This document shows, piece by piece, positions 43,152 through 52,222 of a DNA stretch of 64,000 nt. This DNA comes from Mucilaginibacter sp. Bleaf8 (GTDB lineage: Bacteria; Bacteroidota; Bacteroidia; Sphingobacteriales; Sphingobacteriaceae), in NCBI RefSeq assembly GCF_018390515.1, contig NZ_JAHBBK010000002.1:1-64000 (forward strand). Reading direction: 5' to 3'. Every line of letters starts with the position of its first letter. Position 1 is the stretch's first letter. The position numbers and the translations under genes were made by a program. The notes under the pieces were generated by a model. That model was not told the origin of the DNA, ran no database searches, and saw nothing but the letters and a program-made list of their open reading frames with translations.

Positions 43152-43154
43152 GTT

Positions 43155-43892
43155 ATGGTAAAAAAAGTACTGTTTATGCTAACCGTGCTGGGCTTGTTCA
43201 GCAATGCGGTGCTGGCCCAGGCATTGGCCTGGGGTGGCGGCGCCGATCAGAATGATCTGAGCTTCGGCTTTAGCTTTCAGTACGTGATGCAGGAATATAA
43301 GATTGTTAAGAAGCCGGATTGGCAGAGGCCATTCTATGATACAGAGGCTCCTTTTACTCAATTAACCAGTCCGCTAACAAGTATTAGCTCTAAAGGGAAA
43401 CCTGGTTTTAGTGTAGGCTTTATTACGCGTTACCGCCTTACCGAGCATTTGGAAGCGCGTACCACGCCATCACTGGTTTTCGCCGACCGTCAGTTAGATT
43501 ATACCTTTGAGAATCCGAATGAAAATGCCAGCCGCGCGGTATCCAGTACAATGGTTGATATTCCATTATTAATTAAACTCAAGTCTGATCGTGTACACGA
43601 CTTTCGGGCTTACATAGTAGGCGGTGTTAAGTACTCACAAGCGCTGGGCGGCAAAGGCCAGAGTGATGCTAACGCCTTGCCGTTGGAAAAAAAGCTAAAA
43701 AATATACGTGGTTTTGCTTCTTATGAGGCTGGTATAGGTTGTGACATCTACTTTGAATTTTTTAAACTGTCTCCTGAAATCAAGCTGGCTAATTCCTTTG
43801 GCAATGTGCTAGTGCCCGAGAATCACCCATTTGCGTCACCTATCGACAAGCTGTTTCTGCGCAGCCTGATGTTTACGCTGCATTTCGAGTAG
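43155..43892 (+). CDS. porT: PorT family type IX secretion outer-membrane protein
   Basis: A 245-residue protein with a signal peptide (cleavage near VLAQ, residue 22) and a beta-barrel pattern of about eight strands, ending in SLMFTLHFE. It matches the PorT/SprT family, needed for the type IX secretion system in Porphyromonas and Flavobacterium. Position directly behind ubiE strongly supports the call. It would serve cargo such as the sorting-domain protein at 28.7 kb. No other core T9SS genes except a PorG-like one are in this window. Confidence 0.87.
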   Translation: MVKKVLFMLTVLGLFSNAVLAQALAWGGGADQNDLSFGFSFQYVMQEYKIVKKPDWQRPFYDTEAPFTQLTSPLTSISSKGKPGFSVGFITRYRLTEHLEARTTPSLVFADRQLDYTFENPNENASRAVSSTMVDIPLLIKLKSDRVHDFRAYIVGGVKYSQALGGKGQSDANALPLEKKLKNIRGFASYEAGIGCDIYFEFFKLSPEIKLANSFGNVLVPENHPFASPIDKLFLRSLMFTLHFE

Positions 43893-44027
43893 TATTTGCA
43901 AAGTTCTCCTGGTGATAAAAAAACGAGTTGGCAAAGTCATGTGTTTATAAATTCATGGCATCGGCAGGCTTAAAATCCTTTCATTTATTATAAAAAACAT
44001 AATTTCGCTGCCATTAGTTACTTATCT

Positions 44028-44792
44028 ATGGCTAAAATTGCTTTAATAACAGGAGCCACTGCCGGTATTGGCGAGGCCTGTGCTTATATATTTGCCCGCA
44101 ATGGCTATGATCTGATTTTGACAGGCCGCCGGCAGGACCGTTTGGATGCCCTGGCGCAGCAACTTAACAAAGATTATAATGTGCGTATTGCTGTTGCTGC
44201 TTTCGATATCCGCAACAAGGAGCAGGTAATTCATCATTTGGAAAGCTTACCCGATGACCTGAAAAAGGTAGATGTACTGGTTAACAATGCTGGCCTGAGC
44301 CAGGGGTTAGACCCTGTGCAAAAAGGCAGCTATGCCGATTGGGATACCATGATTGATACGAACATTAAAGGACTGCTTTACGTAAGCAAGGTGGTATCCA
44401 ACTGGATGGTCAGCAACGGTTACGGGCATATTGTTAATCTGGGATCTATTGCGGGTAAAGAGGTATACGCTAACGGCAATGTTTACTGTGCAACCAAAGC
44501 TGCTGTTGATGCTCTGAGCAAAGGTATGCGTATTGATTTGCTGCAGCATGGTATCAAGGTGTCGGCTATTCATCCCGGCGCGGTAGAAACCGAGTTTTCG
44601 GAAGTGCGCTTCAAAGGTGATAAAGATCGTGCTAAAAAAGTGTACGAAGGCTTTACCCCGCTTACGGCATTAGATGTAGCCGAAACCATTTGGTTTGTGG
44701 TATCGCGCCCGGCCCACGTGAACATCAACGATTTATTGCTGATGCCAACTGCCCAGGCAACTGCTACGTTGATTAACCGCAAAGCGGATTAA
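44028..44792 (+). CDS. SDR family oxidoreductase (YdfG-like)
   Basis: A 254-residue classical short-chain dehydrogenase. TGATAGIG is at residues 8-15, NNAGLSQG near 85-92, and the catalytic Tyr153 and Lys157 are in VYCATKAAV. LTGRRQDRLDAL after strand 2 carries Arg residues typical of NADP use. It resembles YdfG-type 3-hydroxy acid/serine dehydrogenases. Monocistronic by spacing (135 bases before, 95 after). Confidence 0.92.
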   Translation: MAKIALITGATAGIGEACAYIFARNGYDLILTGRRQDRLDALAQQLNKDYNVRIAVAAFDIRNKEQVIHHLESLPDDLKKVDVLVNNAGLSQGLDPVQKGSYADWDTMIDTNIKGLLYVSKVVSNWMVSNGYGHIVNLGSIAGKEVYANGNVYCATKAAVDALSKGMRIDLLQHGIKVSAIHPGAVETEFSEVRFKGDKDRAKKVYEGFTPLTALDVAETIWFVVSRPAHVNINDLLLMPTAQATATLINRKAD

Positions 44793-44887
44793 AGTGGCGA
44801 TGTGCGCAAATGCACAAATGATAATTATTTAATAAATAACTGTGAATTGTTTTAGCAGGCAATTCCTAATAGAAAATTCAACTTACC

Positions 44888-45337
44888 ATGTCATTAATAC
44901 AAAAAATAGATCAGGATATTAAACAGGCCATGCTTGGCAAACAGGAAGCAAAGCTGCGTGGCTTACGTGCAATCAAGTCCGCCCTGTTGCTGGCCCGTAC
45001 CGAAAAAGGTGCTTCGGACGAATTAACCGAGGATGCGGAAATAAAAGTACTTCAAAAGCTGGTGAAACAGCGTAAAGAGTCAGCCGATATTTACCAGGCG
45101 CAAAACCGCCCTGATTTGTACCAGATTGAAGTAGAAGAGCAGGAAGTGATAGAAGCGTACTTGCCTAAGCAAATGGATCGCTCCGAAATTGAAGCTTACC
45201 TGAAGGATGTTATTGAAAGGGTAGGCGCTACCTCGGTTAAAGATATGGGTAAAGTGATGGGCGCCGCTAATAAAGAGTTGTCCGGCAAAGCCGACGGCAA
45301 AACAATCTCTGAAGTGGTAAAACAATTGCTGGCATAA
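44888..45337 (+). CDS. GatB/YqeY domain protein
   Basis: A 149-residue helical protein of the YqeY family, similar to the tail domain of the GatB amidotransferase subunit. Conserved parts include LRGLRAIKSALLLARTEKG, KLVKQRKESADIYQAQNRPDL and MGKVMGAANKELSGKADGKTIS. In GatB this domain binds tRNA; stand-alone YqeY proteins have no proven function. It has the family's usual length. Confidence 0.93.
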   Translation: MSLIQKIDQDIKQAMLGKQEAKLRGLRAIKSALLLARTEKGASDELTEDAEIKVLQKLVKQRKESADIYQAQNRPDLYQIEVEEQEVIEAYLPKQMDRSEIEAYLKDVIERVGATSVKDMGKVMGAANKELSGKADGKTISEVVKQLLA

Positions 45338-45395
45338 TTAATTTATAATTGTTGTAACTCGGTTTCAAAAAACTAAATTTATACCCAAATTTCAG

Positions 45396-45431
45396 GCCTT
45401 TTATACCAAATACGTTTTTGGTATAAAAGGC
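45396..45431 (+). terminator. Long hairpin after the YqeY gene
   Basis: A perfect 15-bp stem (45396-45410 with 45417-45431) with a 6-base loop, 59 bases after the YqeY stop and 32 before the next gene. No T tract follows. Confidence 0.6.
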
Positions 45432-45462
45432 TGCCACTAATAACAATATTGTACTGCGACTT

Positions 45463-46230
45463 ATGAACTATGCGCTTAAAGAAGAAAAGGGTTTTATTTA
45501 CGTCGATGAGGGCGAGGGCGACGTATTGTTGCTGCTGCATGGCTTAATGGGTGCTTTAAGCAATTGGGAACAAGTAATAGAAGAGTTTAAAAACGAATAC
45601 CGGGTAATTATACCGATACTACCCATTTACGATTTGCCGTTACTTACTACAGGGGTAAAAACCCTTACCAAGTATGTGCACAAGTTTGTAAAGCATAAAA
45701 ACTTAACCAACATTACCCTGCTGGGTAACTCTTTGGGAGGGCATGTAGGGCTAATTTACTGCTTATCCTATCCTGAAGAGGTTAAAACGCTTATTTTGAC
45801 CGGTAGCTCGGGCTTATATGAAAACGCTTTTGGCGGTTCGTTTCCGCGCCGCGAGAGTTATGATTTTGTGAAAGAAAAAGTAGAATATACTTTTTACGAC
45901 CCGAAAACAGCGACCAAAGATCTGGTTGATGAGGTGTTTATCACCATTAATGATCGCTCAAAAGTAATACGCATACTGGCCATGGCCAAATCGGCCATCA
46001 GGCATAATATGGGTAAGGATCTGCATAAGATCAAGATACCCGTGGGGCTGATATGGGGAAAGAACGATAAAATTACACCGCCCGAAGTAGCGGTTGAATT
46101 TAACCAGATATTGCCCGACTCAGAACTGTACTGGATTGATCAGTGCGGCCATGCCCCGATGATGGAGCAACCGGAAGAATTTAACCGGCTGCTTCGCAAA
46201 TTTTTGGAAAACGTTAAACCAAAAGTATAG
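45463..46230 (+). CDS. Alpha/beta hydrolase
   Basis: A 255-residue alpha/beta-hydrolase. The oxyanion motif HGLMG is at 26-30, the nucleophile elbow GNSLGG holds Ser90, the acid is probably in WGKNDKITPP, and the His is in CGHAPMMEQPEEF near residue 226. It starts the tightly packed run hydrolase-CBS-nadK-porG: the CBS gene begins 3 bases after its stop. The substrate is unknown; esters are likely by family. Confidence 0.92.
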   Translation: MNYALKEEKGFIYVDEGEGDVLLLLHGLMGALSNWEQVIEEFKNEYRVIIPILPIYDLPLLTTGVKTLTKYVHKFVKHKNLTNITLLGNSLGGHVGLIYCLSYPEEVKTLILTGSSGLYENAFGGSFPRRESYDFVKEKVEYTFYDPKTATKDLVDEVFITINDRSKVIRILAMAKSAIRHNMGKDLHKIKIPVGLIWGKNDKITPPEVAVEFNQILPDSELYWIDQCGHAPMMEQPEEFNRLLRKFLENVKPKV

Positions 46231-46233
46231 AAC

Positions 46234-46893
46234 ATGCTTGCAATTGAGTTAGCTGCCGATATTATTCCGCCGGTTACCACTGGTGATACCTTGCAAAAAG
46301 CGATTGACCGCATGGTGGAGTTCCGTATCAGGCATCTGCCAATTGTAAACGAGCAACAGTTTGTGGGATTGCTGGCCGAAAGTGATATTACCGAGCCCGA
46401 CCATAATCTGTCAATTGATACACATGTGCCGCTGCTGGTAAATACCTTTGTGTACCAGGAGCAGCACGTGTATGATGTGATCCGCATGTTTTACGAGCAT
46501 CAGCTAAGCGCTGTACCAGTGCTGGATGCTGCAAAAAACTACACCGGCCTCATTACGCTTAATGATATGAGCAACTGCTTTGCCGAAATAACTGCGGTGA
46601 ATGAGCCGGGCGGTATCATTGTGCTCGAAATCAGCAATAAAGATAATGCCATGTCCCAAATGGCACAGATCGTAGAGGCTGATAATGCACAGATATTGAG
46701 TTCGTATGTGCGCACTTTTCCGCACTCTACCCGTATCGAAGTTACCCTTAAATTAAACAAGCCGGATATTGCATCTATCAACGCTGCCTTTTTGCGTTAC
46801 GGATATGATGTAAAAGCCACCTTTAGTCAGAATGATAATGACGATGATTCAATGGACCGTTATGATTCATTTATGAACTATCTGAATATGTAG
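46234..46893 (+). CDS. CBS domain protein
   Basis: A 219-residue cytoplasmic protein with two CBS motifs: ITTGDTLQKAID...IRHLPIVNE...VGLLAESDI in the first, and YEHQLSAVPVLDAAKNYTGLITLNDM in the second. A C-terminal ACT-like alpha/beta part (IIVLEISNKDNAMSQMAQIVE) follows. CBS pairs bind adenosyl nucleotides and regulate. It sits between an alpha/beta hydrolase and nadK, the conserved place for such genes in Bacteroidota, so NAD(P) or adenylate sensing is plausible but unproven. Confidence 0.9.
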   Translation: MLAIELAADIIPPVTTGDTLQKAIDRMVEFRIRHLPIVNEQQFVGLLAESDITEPDHNLSIDTHVPLLVNTFVYQEQHVYDVIRMFYEHQLSAVPVLDAAKNYTGLITLNDMSNCFAEITAVNEPGGIIVLEISNKDNAMSQMAQIVEADNAQILSSYVRTFPHSTRIEVTLKLNKPDIASINAAFLRYGYDVKATFSQNDNDDDSMDRYDSFMNYLNM

Positions 46894-46902
46894 TAATACT
46901 TA

Positions 46903-47784
46903 ATGATGAGAATAGCGGTTTACGGACGTCCGTTCAATGATACGGTATTGCCTTACGTGCAGCAAGTGTTTGATGCGCTCACCCAGCACGAGGTGCAGGT
47001 ATATGTGCATCAGCAATTATACACATTTTTGGATGGCAAAATAATTAATGCCCAATACCTGGTACTGGATACCAACTGCCAGCTGTGTGATTTAATAGAT
47101 GTACTTATTACTTTAGGCGGCGATGGTACCCTGCTTGATATTGTGAGTTTGGTTCGCGATACAGGGGTGCCCGTTATCGGTATCAATTTTGGCCGACTGG
47201 GCTTTTTGGCCAGTATCAACAAAAGCGACATTGCCGCTGCCGTGATGGCCGTAGTAAACCGGCAGTATACGCTTGATGATCGGGAACTGATTCGTATTGA
47301 TTCGGACCCGGCCGTTTTTGGACCGGATAACTTTGCGTTGAACGATATTACCATCCACAAGCGCGATGATGCGGCCATGATTACCATGCATGCCTACTTG
47401 AATGGCGAGTTTTTAAACTCTTACTGGGGCGATGGTATCATTATCTCTACCCCAACAGGCTCTACGGCCTACTCATTAAGCTGTGGCGGCCCTATTATTT
47501 TCCCACAATCCAAAGCTATCGTAGTAACACCTGTATCACCGCATAACCTTAATGTGCGGCCAATCGTACTGCCTGATGATAGCATACTTACCTTTGAGGT
47601 TGAAACCCGGAGTGCCAACTACCTTATTTCCTGCGATTCGCGTACGGCGGTAATTGATAAAAGTATGAAGTTTCAGGTCAGTAAAGCTAATTTCAGGCTG
47701 AATTTAGTAAGGCTTAATAACCAGGAATATTTATCTACCCTAAGAAGCAAATTAATGTGGGGATTAGACGCCCGTAATTATTAA
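46903..47784 (+). CDS. nadK: NAD kinase
   Basis: A 293-residue NAD kinase. The catalytic GGDGT motif is at residues 72-76 and the family motifs GINFGRLGFLASI and ISTPTGSTAYSLSCGGPIIFP follow. It phosphorylates NAD to NADP with ATP in the cytoplasm. It lies in the run CBS protein-nadK-PorG-like, each 9-10 bases apart, a gene order found throughout Bacteroidota. Confidence 0.97.
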   Translation: MMRIAVYGRPFNDTVLPYVQQVFDALTQHEVQVYVHQQLYTFLDGKIINAQYLVLDTNCQLCDLIDVLITLGGDGTLLDIVSLVRDTGVPVIGINFGRLGFLASINKSDIAAAVMAVVNRQYTLDDRELIRIDSDPAVFGPDNFALNDITIHKRDDAAMITMHAYLNGEFLNSYWGDGIIISTPTGSTAYSLSCGGPIIFPQSKAIVVTPVSPHNLNVRPIVLPDDSILTFEVETRSANYLISCDSRTAVIDKSMKFQVSKANFRLNLVRLNNQEYLSTLRSKLMWGLDARNY

Positions 47785-47789
47785 ATTTG
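47782..47789 (+). promoter_or_regulatory. -7 box at the nadK stop, for the PorG-like gene
   Basis: TAAATTTG, a perfect TAnnTTTG, covers the TAA stop of nadK and ends 4 bases before the next ATG. It could give a leaderless transcript for the PorG-like gene inside the operon. No -33 element is clear, so chance is possible. Confidence 0.35.
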
Positions 47790-47793
47790 TAAA

Positions 47794-48582
47794 ATGTGGC
47801 GTATTATAAGGGTATTGATTGTTAGCTTGTTGGGCATTACGGCTGCACAGGCACAAACGTGGGAGATAGGGTTAAACGCAGGAGCCAATGGGTATATGGG
47901 CGATTTAAACCAGCGCAACCTGGCGCAGGTAAGCGGCTTTGCCATTGGCGGTTATCTTAAACGGAATTTTAACGGCTACCTGTCGGCTAAAGTGCAATAC
48001 AATTTTGGGCAGATTGGGGCGGCCGACAGTACGTCTAAATACCAGGAATTTCGGGAACGTAATTTGAGCTTTACCAGCAGGCTGCATGAATTGAGTTTGA
48101 TAGGGGAGTTCAATTTTATGGAGTTTCAGCCTGCCAGCTCACGCAATTATTATACGCCTTTCATATATGCCGGCATTGCGGCGGTTAACTTTAACCCGCA
48201 AACCATGTATCAGGGCGAAACTTACGACCTGAGGCCACTCATGACCGAAGGGCAGGCGCAGCCTTATAGTAAAACCGCCTTAGCCATACCTTACGGCGTA
48301 GGCTTTAAATATAATGTATCCGGTAAATTGAACTTAATTGCTGATATTGGTTACCGCACTGCATTTACGGATTATTTGGATGATGTAAGCGGTTACTACG
48401 CGCCAAAATCAAATTTTACAAATTCGGTTTCACGAGGTCTTTCCGATAGAACCGGCGAACGTAATGGTATTTTTACAGGTCAACCCGGCACCCAACGTGG
48501 CGATTTGCGCAAGCGTGATACTTACATGTTTTTCGGGTTCACTATATCTTACACTTTTGTAAGCGATAAGTGTTATTATTAA
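47794..48582 (+). CDS. porG: PorG-like outer-membrane protein (DUF6089)
   Basis: A 262-residue protein with a signal peptide (cleavage after AQA, residue 20) and a barrel of about eight to ten strands (WEIGLNAGANGYMGDLN at the N-terminus, FFGFTISYTF near the end). It matches DUF6089, the family of PorG, an outer-membrane part of the type IX secretion system linked to the PorK/N ring in Porphyromonas. The place after nadK supports this. Here the usual followers uppS and bamA lie 3.6 kb further on. Confidence 0.82.
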   Translation: MWRIIRVLIVSLLGITAAQAQTWEIGLNAGANGYMGDLNQRNLAQVSGFAIGGYLKRNFNGYLSAKVQYNFGQIGAADSTSKYQEFRERNLSFTSRLHELSLIGEFNFMEFQPASSRNYYTPFIYAGIAAVNFNPQTMYQGETYDLRPLMTEGQAQPYSKTALAIPYGVGFKYNVSGKLNLIADIGYRTAFTDYLDDVSGYYAPKSNFTNSVSRGLSDRTGERNGIFTGQPGTQRGDLRKRDTYMFFGFTISYTFVSDKCYY

Positions 48583-48710
48583 TCAAACGAAATTCAAGTG
48601 CTTTGTAACGCTTGATAATAATCTTTATTGTAAAAAATATATCTTTTAATTTAATCAGTGGTTGATTTTTCCTATTTTGTGGCAGCTTTCCGCATAGGCT
48701 ACATCTGCTA

Positions 48711-50138
48711 ATGAATTTCATCACCATTGACTACGCTTTCTTTCTAATTATCAGTTTTACCATTTATTGGGCATTAAATAAGCAGCTCAAGGCACAAAAT
48801 ATATTCATTTTAGTTGCCAACTATGTGTTTTATGGCTGGTGGGACTATCGGTTTTTGCTATTGATATTTGTCTGCGCAACGCTCGACTATTTTATCGGCA
48901 TCAAAATGCATAAGGCGGATAAAAAGGCAAAGCGGATATACTTAAACTTGAGTTTGCTGCTGAATATTGGTGTGCTGTTTGTGTTTAAATACTTCAATTT
49001 TTTCATAGCATCTTTTCATGATACGCTGGCCAGTATTGGCATTAATGACAGTTTACACACGCTCAATATTATTTTGCCGGTCGGGTTAAGCTTTTTTACC
49101 TTCCAAACACTTAGCTATTCATTAGATATTTACAAAGGGAAAATCGAACCTACAACCAATTATTTAGTGTTTTTAAGCTTTACGAGCTTTTTCCCGCAGT
49201 TGCTGGCCGGTCCTATTGAGCGGGCCGCACAATTGATCCCCCAACTGTCAAATCCACGGCATTTTAACTATTACCAGGCTGTTGACGGTATGCGGCAAAT
49301 TACGTATGGCATCTTCAAAAAAGTGGTCATTGCCGATCACCTGGCGTTAAGAGTAAATGAGCTTTTCTTTAACTATGAGCATGCTACCAGCGGCGAATTG
49401 TTTAAGGGCATGATATTTTTTGTGGTTCAACTCTACACAGATTTTTCCGGTTATTCTGATATAGCTATTGGCACCGGCAAGCTTTTTGGATTTAAGCTGG
49501 TAACCAATTTCCGAACGCCATTTTTTGCAAAAACCATCCCCGAAGCCTGGACGCGCTGGCATATATCATTAACTACCTGGTTCAGAGATTATGTTTACCT
49601 GCCTTTAGTACGTAAAAACAAAAAGAGTTTGCTTTGGCGATTGTACTGTACAATTGTACTGTTTGTGTTGATAGGCTTATGGCATGGAGCAAATTTTACG
49701 TTTGTTGTTTTTGGTATACTGCATGGTTTGTATTACATCCCCAATATTATTTCTAAGCAGTCATCAAGTGTAAAAAAAGCAATTACCTATTTGAAGGAGC
49801 ACCCGTTCTTTTCTAAGATATCCATTGTGTTTACATTTTTATTGGTTGGGTTAACAACTGTTTTATTCAGGGCCCCTGATATCCATGTGGCCTTTACTTA
49901 TTACCGTCGCTTGTTCAGTTTTCAGGGTCTCGGTGTGCCTGATGCCGATACAATAAAGTGGGCTGTTATACTGGTGCTGTTTTTCGCATTTGAATGGATA
50001 CAGCAAAATAAGCCTCATCAATTCGAGATCAGCAAATTGATGCATCCGTATCGATTGGCTGTAGAGGTAGGTATGATTGTTCTTATTTTATATATGGGCT
50101 TTTTTGGTCAGGCCACGTTTTATTACTTTAAGTTCTAA
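48711..50138 (+). CDS. MBOAT family O-acyltransferase (AlgI-like)
   Basis: A 475-residue membrane protein with about eleven hydrophobic segments. The MBOAT catalytic His is His338 in FGILHGLYY, with the second conserved His325 in LWHGANFTF; RWHISLTTWFRDYVYLPL is the other signature. Such enzymes pass acetyl groups through the membrane for O-acetylation of polysaccharides. The next gene, 2 bases later, encodes the probable extracytoplasmic partner. The pair breaks the porG-uppS order. Confidence 0.92.
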   Translation: MNFITIDYAFFLIISFTIYWALNKQLKAQNIFILVANYVFYGWWDYRFLLLIFVCATLDYFIGIKMHKADKKAKRIYLNLSLLLNIGVLFVFKYFNFFIASFHDTLASIGINDSLHTLNIILPVGLSFFTFQTLSYSLDIYKGKIEPTTNYLVFLSFTSFFPQLLAGPIERAAQLIPQLSNPRHFNYYQAVDGMRQITYGIFKKVVIADHLALRVNELFFNYEHATSGELFKGMIFFVVQLYTDFSGYSDIAIGTGKLFGFKLVTNFRTPFFAKTIPEAWTRWHISLTTWFRDYVYLPLVRKNKKSLLWRLYCTIVLFVLIGLWHGANFTFVVFGILHGLYYIPNIISKQSSSVKKAITYLKEHPFFSKISIVFTFLLVGLTTVLFRAPDIHVAFTYYRRLFSFQGLGVPDADTIKWAVILVLFFAFEWIQQNKPHQFEISKLMHPYRLAVEVGMIVLILYMGFFGQATFYYFKF

Positions 50139-50140
50139 TA

Positions 50141-51277
50141 ATGAAAAGATTTCTGCTCAGGTTCTTCATCTTTAGTATACCAGTGTTGGTTTATATTTTA
50201 GCAGGAGAATGGCTGTTATATAAATATCGCGAAAATGTGCCCATAAGTACTGTTATTAGCAAGCAGTTGGCCAGTAAAAAAGAGATGTATTTTTTCAGGT
50301 CCTTTTTAAACACGCCCGAACCAGCATTTAAGATGAAGATGATGGAAGTGAAAAAGCCTGATATTATAACACTGGGCATATCTGTAGTGCTGCAATACCG
50401 CGACTTTTATTTCCATCCGTATGAGAAAAGTTTCTATAACGGCGGCTATTTGCTAAAAAACGTTTACGATCTTGATTCTTATACAGACCTGATGCGTAAG
50501 CATGAGGTGCACCGGCCAAAGCTCATTGTTTTCGGCTTTGATCCGTCTTGGATCAAAAAAGACTACAGAAACGATTTTAATAATAATATTTTGAATACTG
50601 AGGGAGATGGCGTACGCAATTTAAACAAGCATATAGGGGCAATTCAAGATGTTTTGCACCAGGCAGTTGATGGCGAGCTGGATGATGCTGCTTTTTCTAA
50701 ATCAAGTTATGGTAAGGCTGGCATGCAGGGCAATGGTTACCGGAGGGATGGCAGTATGCATAACTGGAATCAAATAAAATCTTATTTAAAAAACCGGCAT
50801 TATAGCGATATGTACCAGTTTAAAGAGAACCTCAAAGCAAACACCTTCATTTATAATACGCCTATGGAAGTGGATAAGCATAAGCTTAAACTGCTACTTA
50901 AAAACCTGGAGGCTATAAAGCAAATGGGGATAGAGCTTATTGTTTATTGCCCGCCCGCATCTGACGACTTTTACAATTATGCTGTTACAAATAAAGGTTT
51001 TCAACGTTTATTTACGACTTATTTAAGTATTCAAAATCAATTGATAAAAGAGAACTATCGTGTAATTCCTTTTTGTACTCCCAAACAGGTTGGCCTAACG
51101 GATGACTATATGTTAGATGGCATACATCCTGGCGAAATAATGGTTGCCAAGCTATTTTATAACTATATGGCGTTCAATAAAGTTAAATTTAAGGATTTCC
51201 CTGATTGGGATCCGAGTTATTTGAAAGAAATAATCGATAAAAAACCTTTATGCCCGTTAGCATTTACTACCGAATAG
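50141..51277 (+). CDS. SGNH-like (AlgJ/AlgX-type) partner of the MBOAT acyltransferase
   Basis: A 378-residue protein with one N-terminal membrane anchor (residues 5-25) and the rest outside. The block ITLGISVVLQYRDF near 76-89 looks like SGNH block I with Ser81 as candidate nucleophile, and DGIHPGEI near residue 326 gives the D-x2-H block. A middle strand VYCPPASDDFYNY fits block III. Relatives bind or transfer acetyl groups to glycans after MBOAT delivery. I do not recognise a closer family. The Gly-Ile-Ser-Val context differs from the more usual G-x-S-R. Confidence 0.65.
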   Translation: MKRFLLRFFIFSIPVLVYILAGEWLLYKYRENVPISTVISKQLASKKEMYFFRSFLNTPEPAFKMKMMEVKKPDIITLGISVVLQYRDFYFHPYEKSFYNGGYLLKNVYDLDSYTDLMRKHEVHRPKLIVFGFDPSWIKKDYRNDFNNNILNTEGDGVRNLNKHIGAIQDVLHQAVDGELDDAAFSKSSYGKAGMQGNGYRRDGSMHNWNQIKSYLKNRHYSDMYQFKENLKANTFIYNTPMEVDKHKLKLLLKNLEAIKQMGIELIVYCPPASDDFYNYAVTNKGFQRLFTTYLSIQNQLIKENYRVIPFCTPKQVGLTDDYMLDGIHPGEIMVAKLFYNYMAFNKVKFKDFPDWDPSYLKEIIDKKPLCPLAFTTE

Positions 51278-51387
51278 GGTAAATATATTGCCGTTATCTC
51301 AATAATTTAAAAGTCCATAACAAAGCCTGAGGTATAAGCGTTTAAACAAGTAATAAACCAATTACTTAACCTTAAAACTTTACCCTT

Positions 51388-51903
51388 ATGGCCGAACTGA
51401 ACGCCTCCGCCGAAAAAGGCAATGGCTCAAAACGCAAAACTCAAAATCTTCGTGTTGACCTGACTGCCATGGTTGACCTGGCATTTTTGCTGGTTACCTT
51501 TTTTATGCTCACCACTACGTTAAGCAAGCCAAAAGCAATGGATGTTGCCATGCCCGATAAAGAGCCTGAACCAGGGCAGGTTTCCGACAAGCGTACAATT
51601 ACAGTGTGCCTAGGAAACAATGATAAAGCACTTCTATACAGTGGCCTCATTGAAAACGCCGCACCACAAGTTGTAGATTACGGCAAGGCCGGCCTGCGCG
51701 AGGCGCTGTTACAAAAGCAGCAGGAAATTTTTAAAGCTACAGGTAAGGATATGATAGTGCTGGTTAAGCCCAGTGAGCATTCTAAATATGGTAATTTAGT
51801 TGATGCGCTGGATGAATTGCACATTACCAAAGTAAACCGCTTTGCCATTGTGGACATTACACCGGATGATATTGGTTTGATGCAAAAGCAGTCGGTATAT
51901 TAA
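51388..51903 (+). CDS. exbD: ExbD/TolR-type biopolymer transport protein
   Basis: A 171-residue protein with one membrane helix (about 28-47). The essential membrane Asp is Asp30 in TAMVDLAFLLVTFF, with Asp24 just before the helix, and a periplasmic domain follows. ExbD needs an ExbB partner to convert proton flow into work for TonB-type transport. No exbB or tonB gene is in the window, so it is an orphan. A hairpin terminator follows. It probably works with proteins encoded elsewhere. Confidence 0.88.
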   Translation: MAELNASAEKGNGSKRKTQNLRVDLTAMVDLAFLLVTFFMLTTTLSKPKAMDVAMPDKEPEPGQVSDKRTITVCLGNNDKALLYSGLIENAAPQVVDYGKAGLREALLQKQQEIFKATGKDMIVLVKPSEHSKYGNLVDALDELHITKVNRFAIVDITPDDIGLMQKQSVY

Positions 51904-51925
51904 TATTTCGTTATCAAATTATCTT

Positions 51926-51956
51926 AACAGCTTTGCCTTGGCAAGGCTGTTTTTGT
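51926..51956 (+). terminator. exbD terminator
   Basis: An imperfect hairpin, AACAGC...GCTGTT outer arms with a TTGCC/GGCAA inner stem and one mismatch, followed by a T-rich run. It lies 22 bases after the exbD stop. Confidence 0.75.
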
Positions 51957-52051
51957 TTATGCCCGGTGCATTTGGTAGATTGGGCCTTTTAAGGGCTGTA
52001 AAACGGTATTTTCTTTTTGCTATGTATAATAAAAAAACCAAAGTATAGTTT

Positions 52052-52059
52052 TACCTTTG
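52052..52059 (+). promoter_or_regulatory. -7 box of the uppS-bamA operon
   Basis: TACCTTTG fits TAnnTTTG. It gives a 5' leader of about 160 bases before the uppS ATG. No good -33 element is within 17-23 bases. Confidence 0.45.
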
Positions 52060-52222
52060 TACCCTGAAAATTTTGAGTTTCAAGTTGGTAGCAAGCCAAA
52101 TTGAGGCCCGATCAATTTTTACAGTGATTTACTCAATACAAATAAAAATACAAACGGTGGCTGCTTTTTAAGTAGCGTATTACCGTTAATATACAGGCTA
52201 AAAAGCTGTACGAATTAAGAAC

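Larger units (their letters stand above)
51904..52222. other. Intergenic region before uppS
   Basis: 319 bases without a gene. It holds the exbD terminator (51926-51956) and a -7 box at 52052-52059. A long 5' leader of about 160 bases before the uppS ATG contains no riboswitch that I recognise. Confidence 0.65.
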
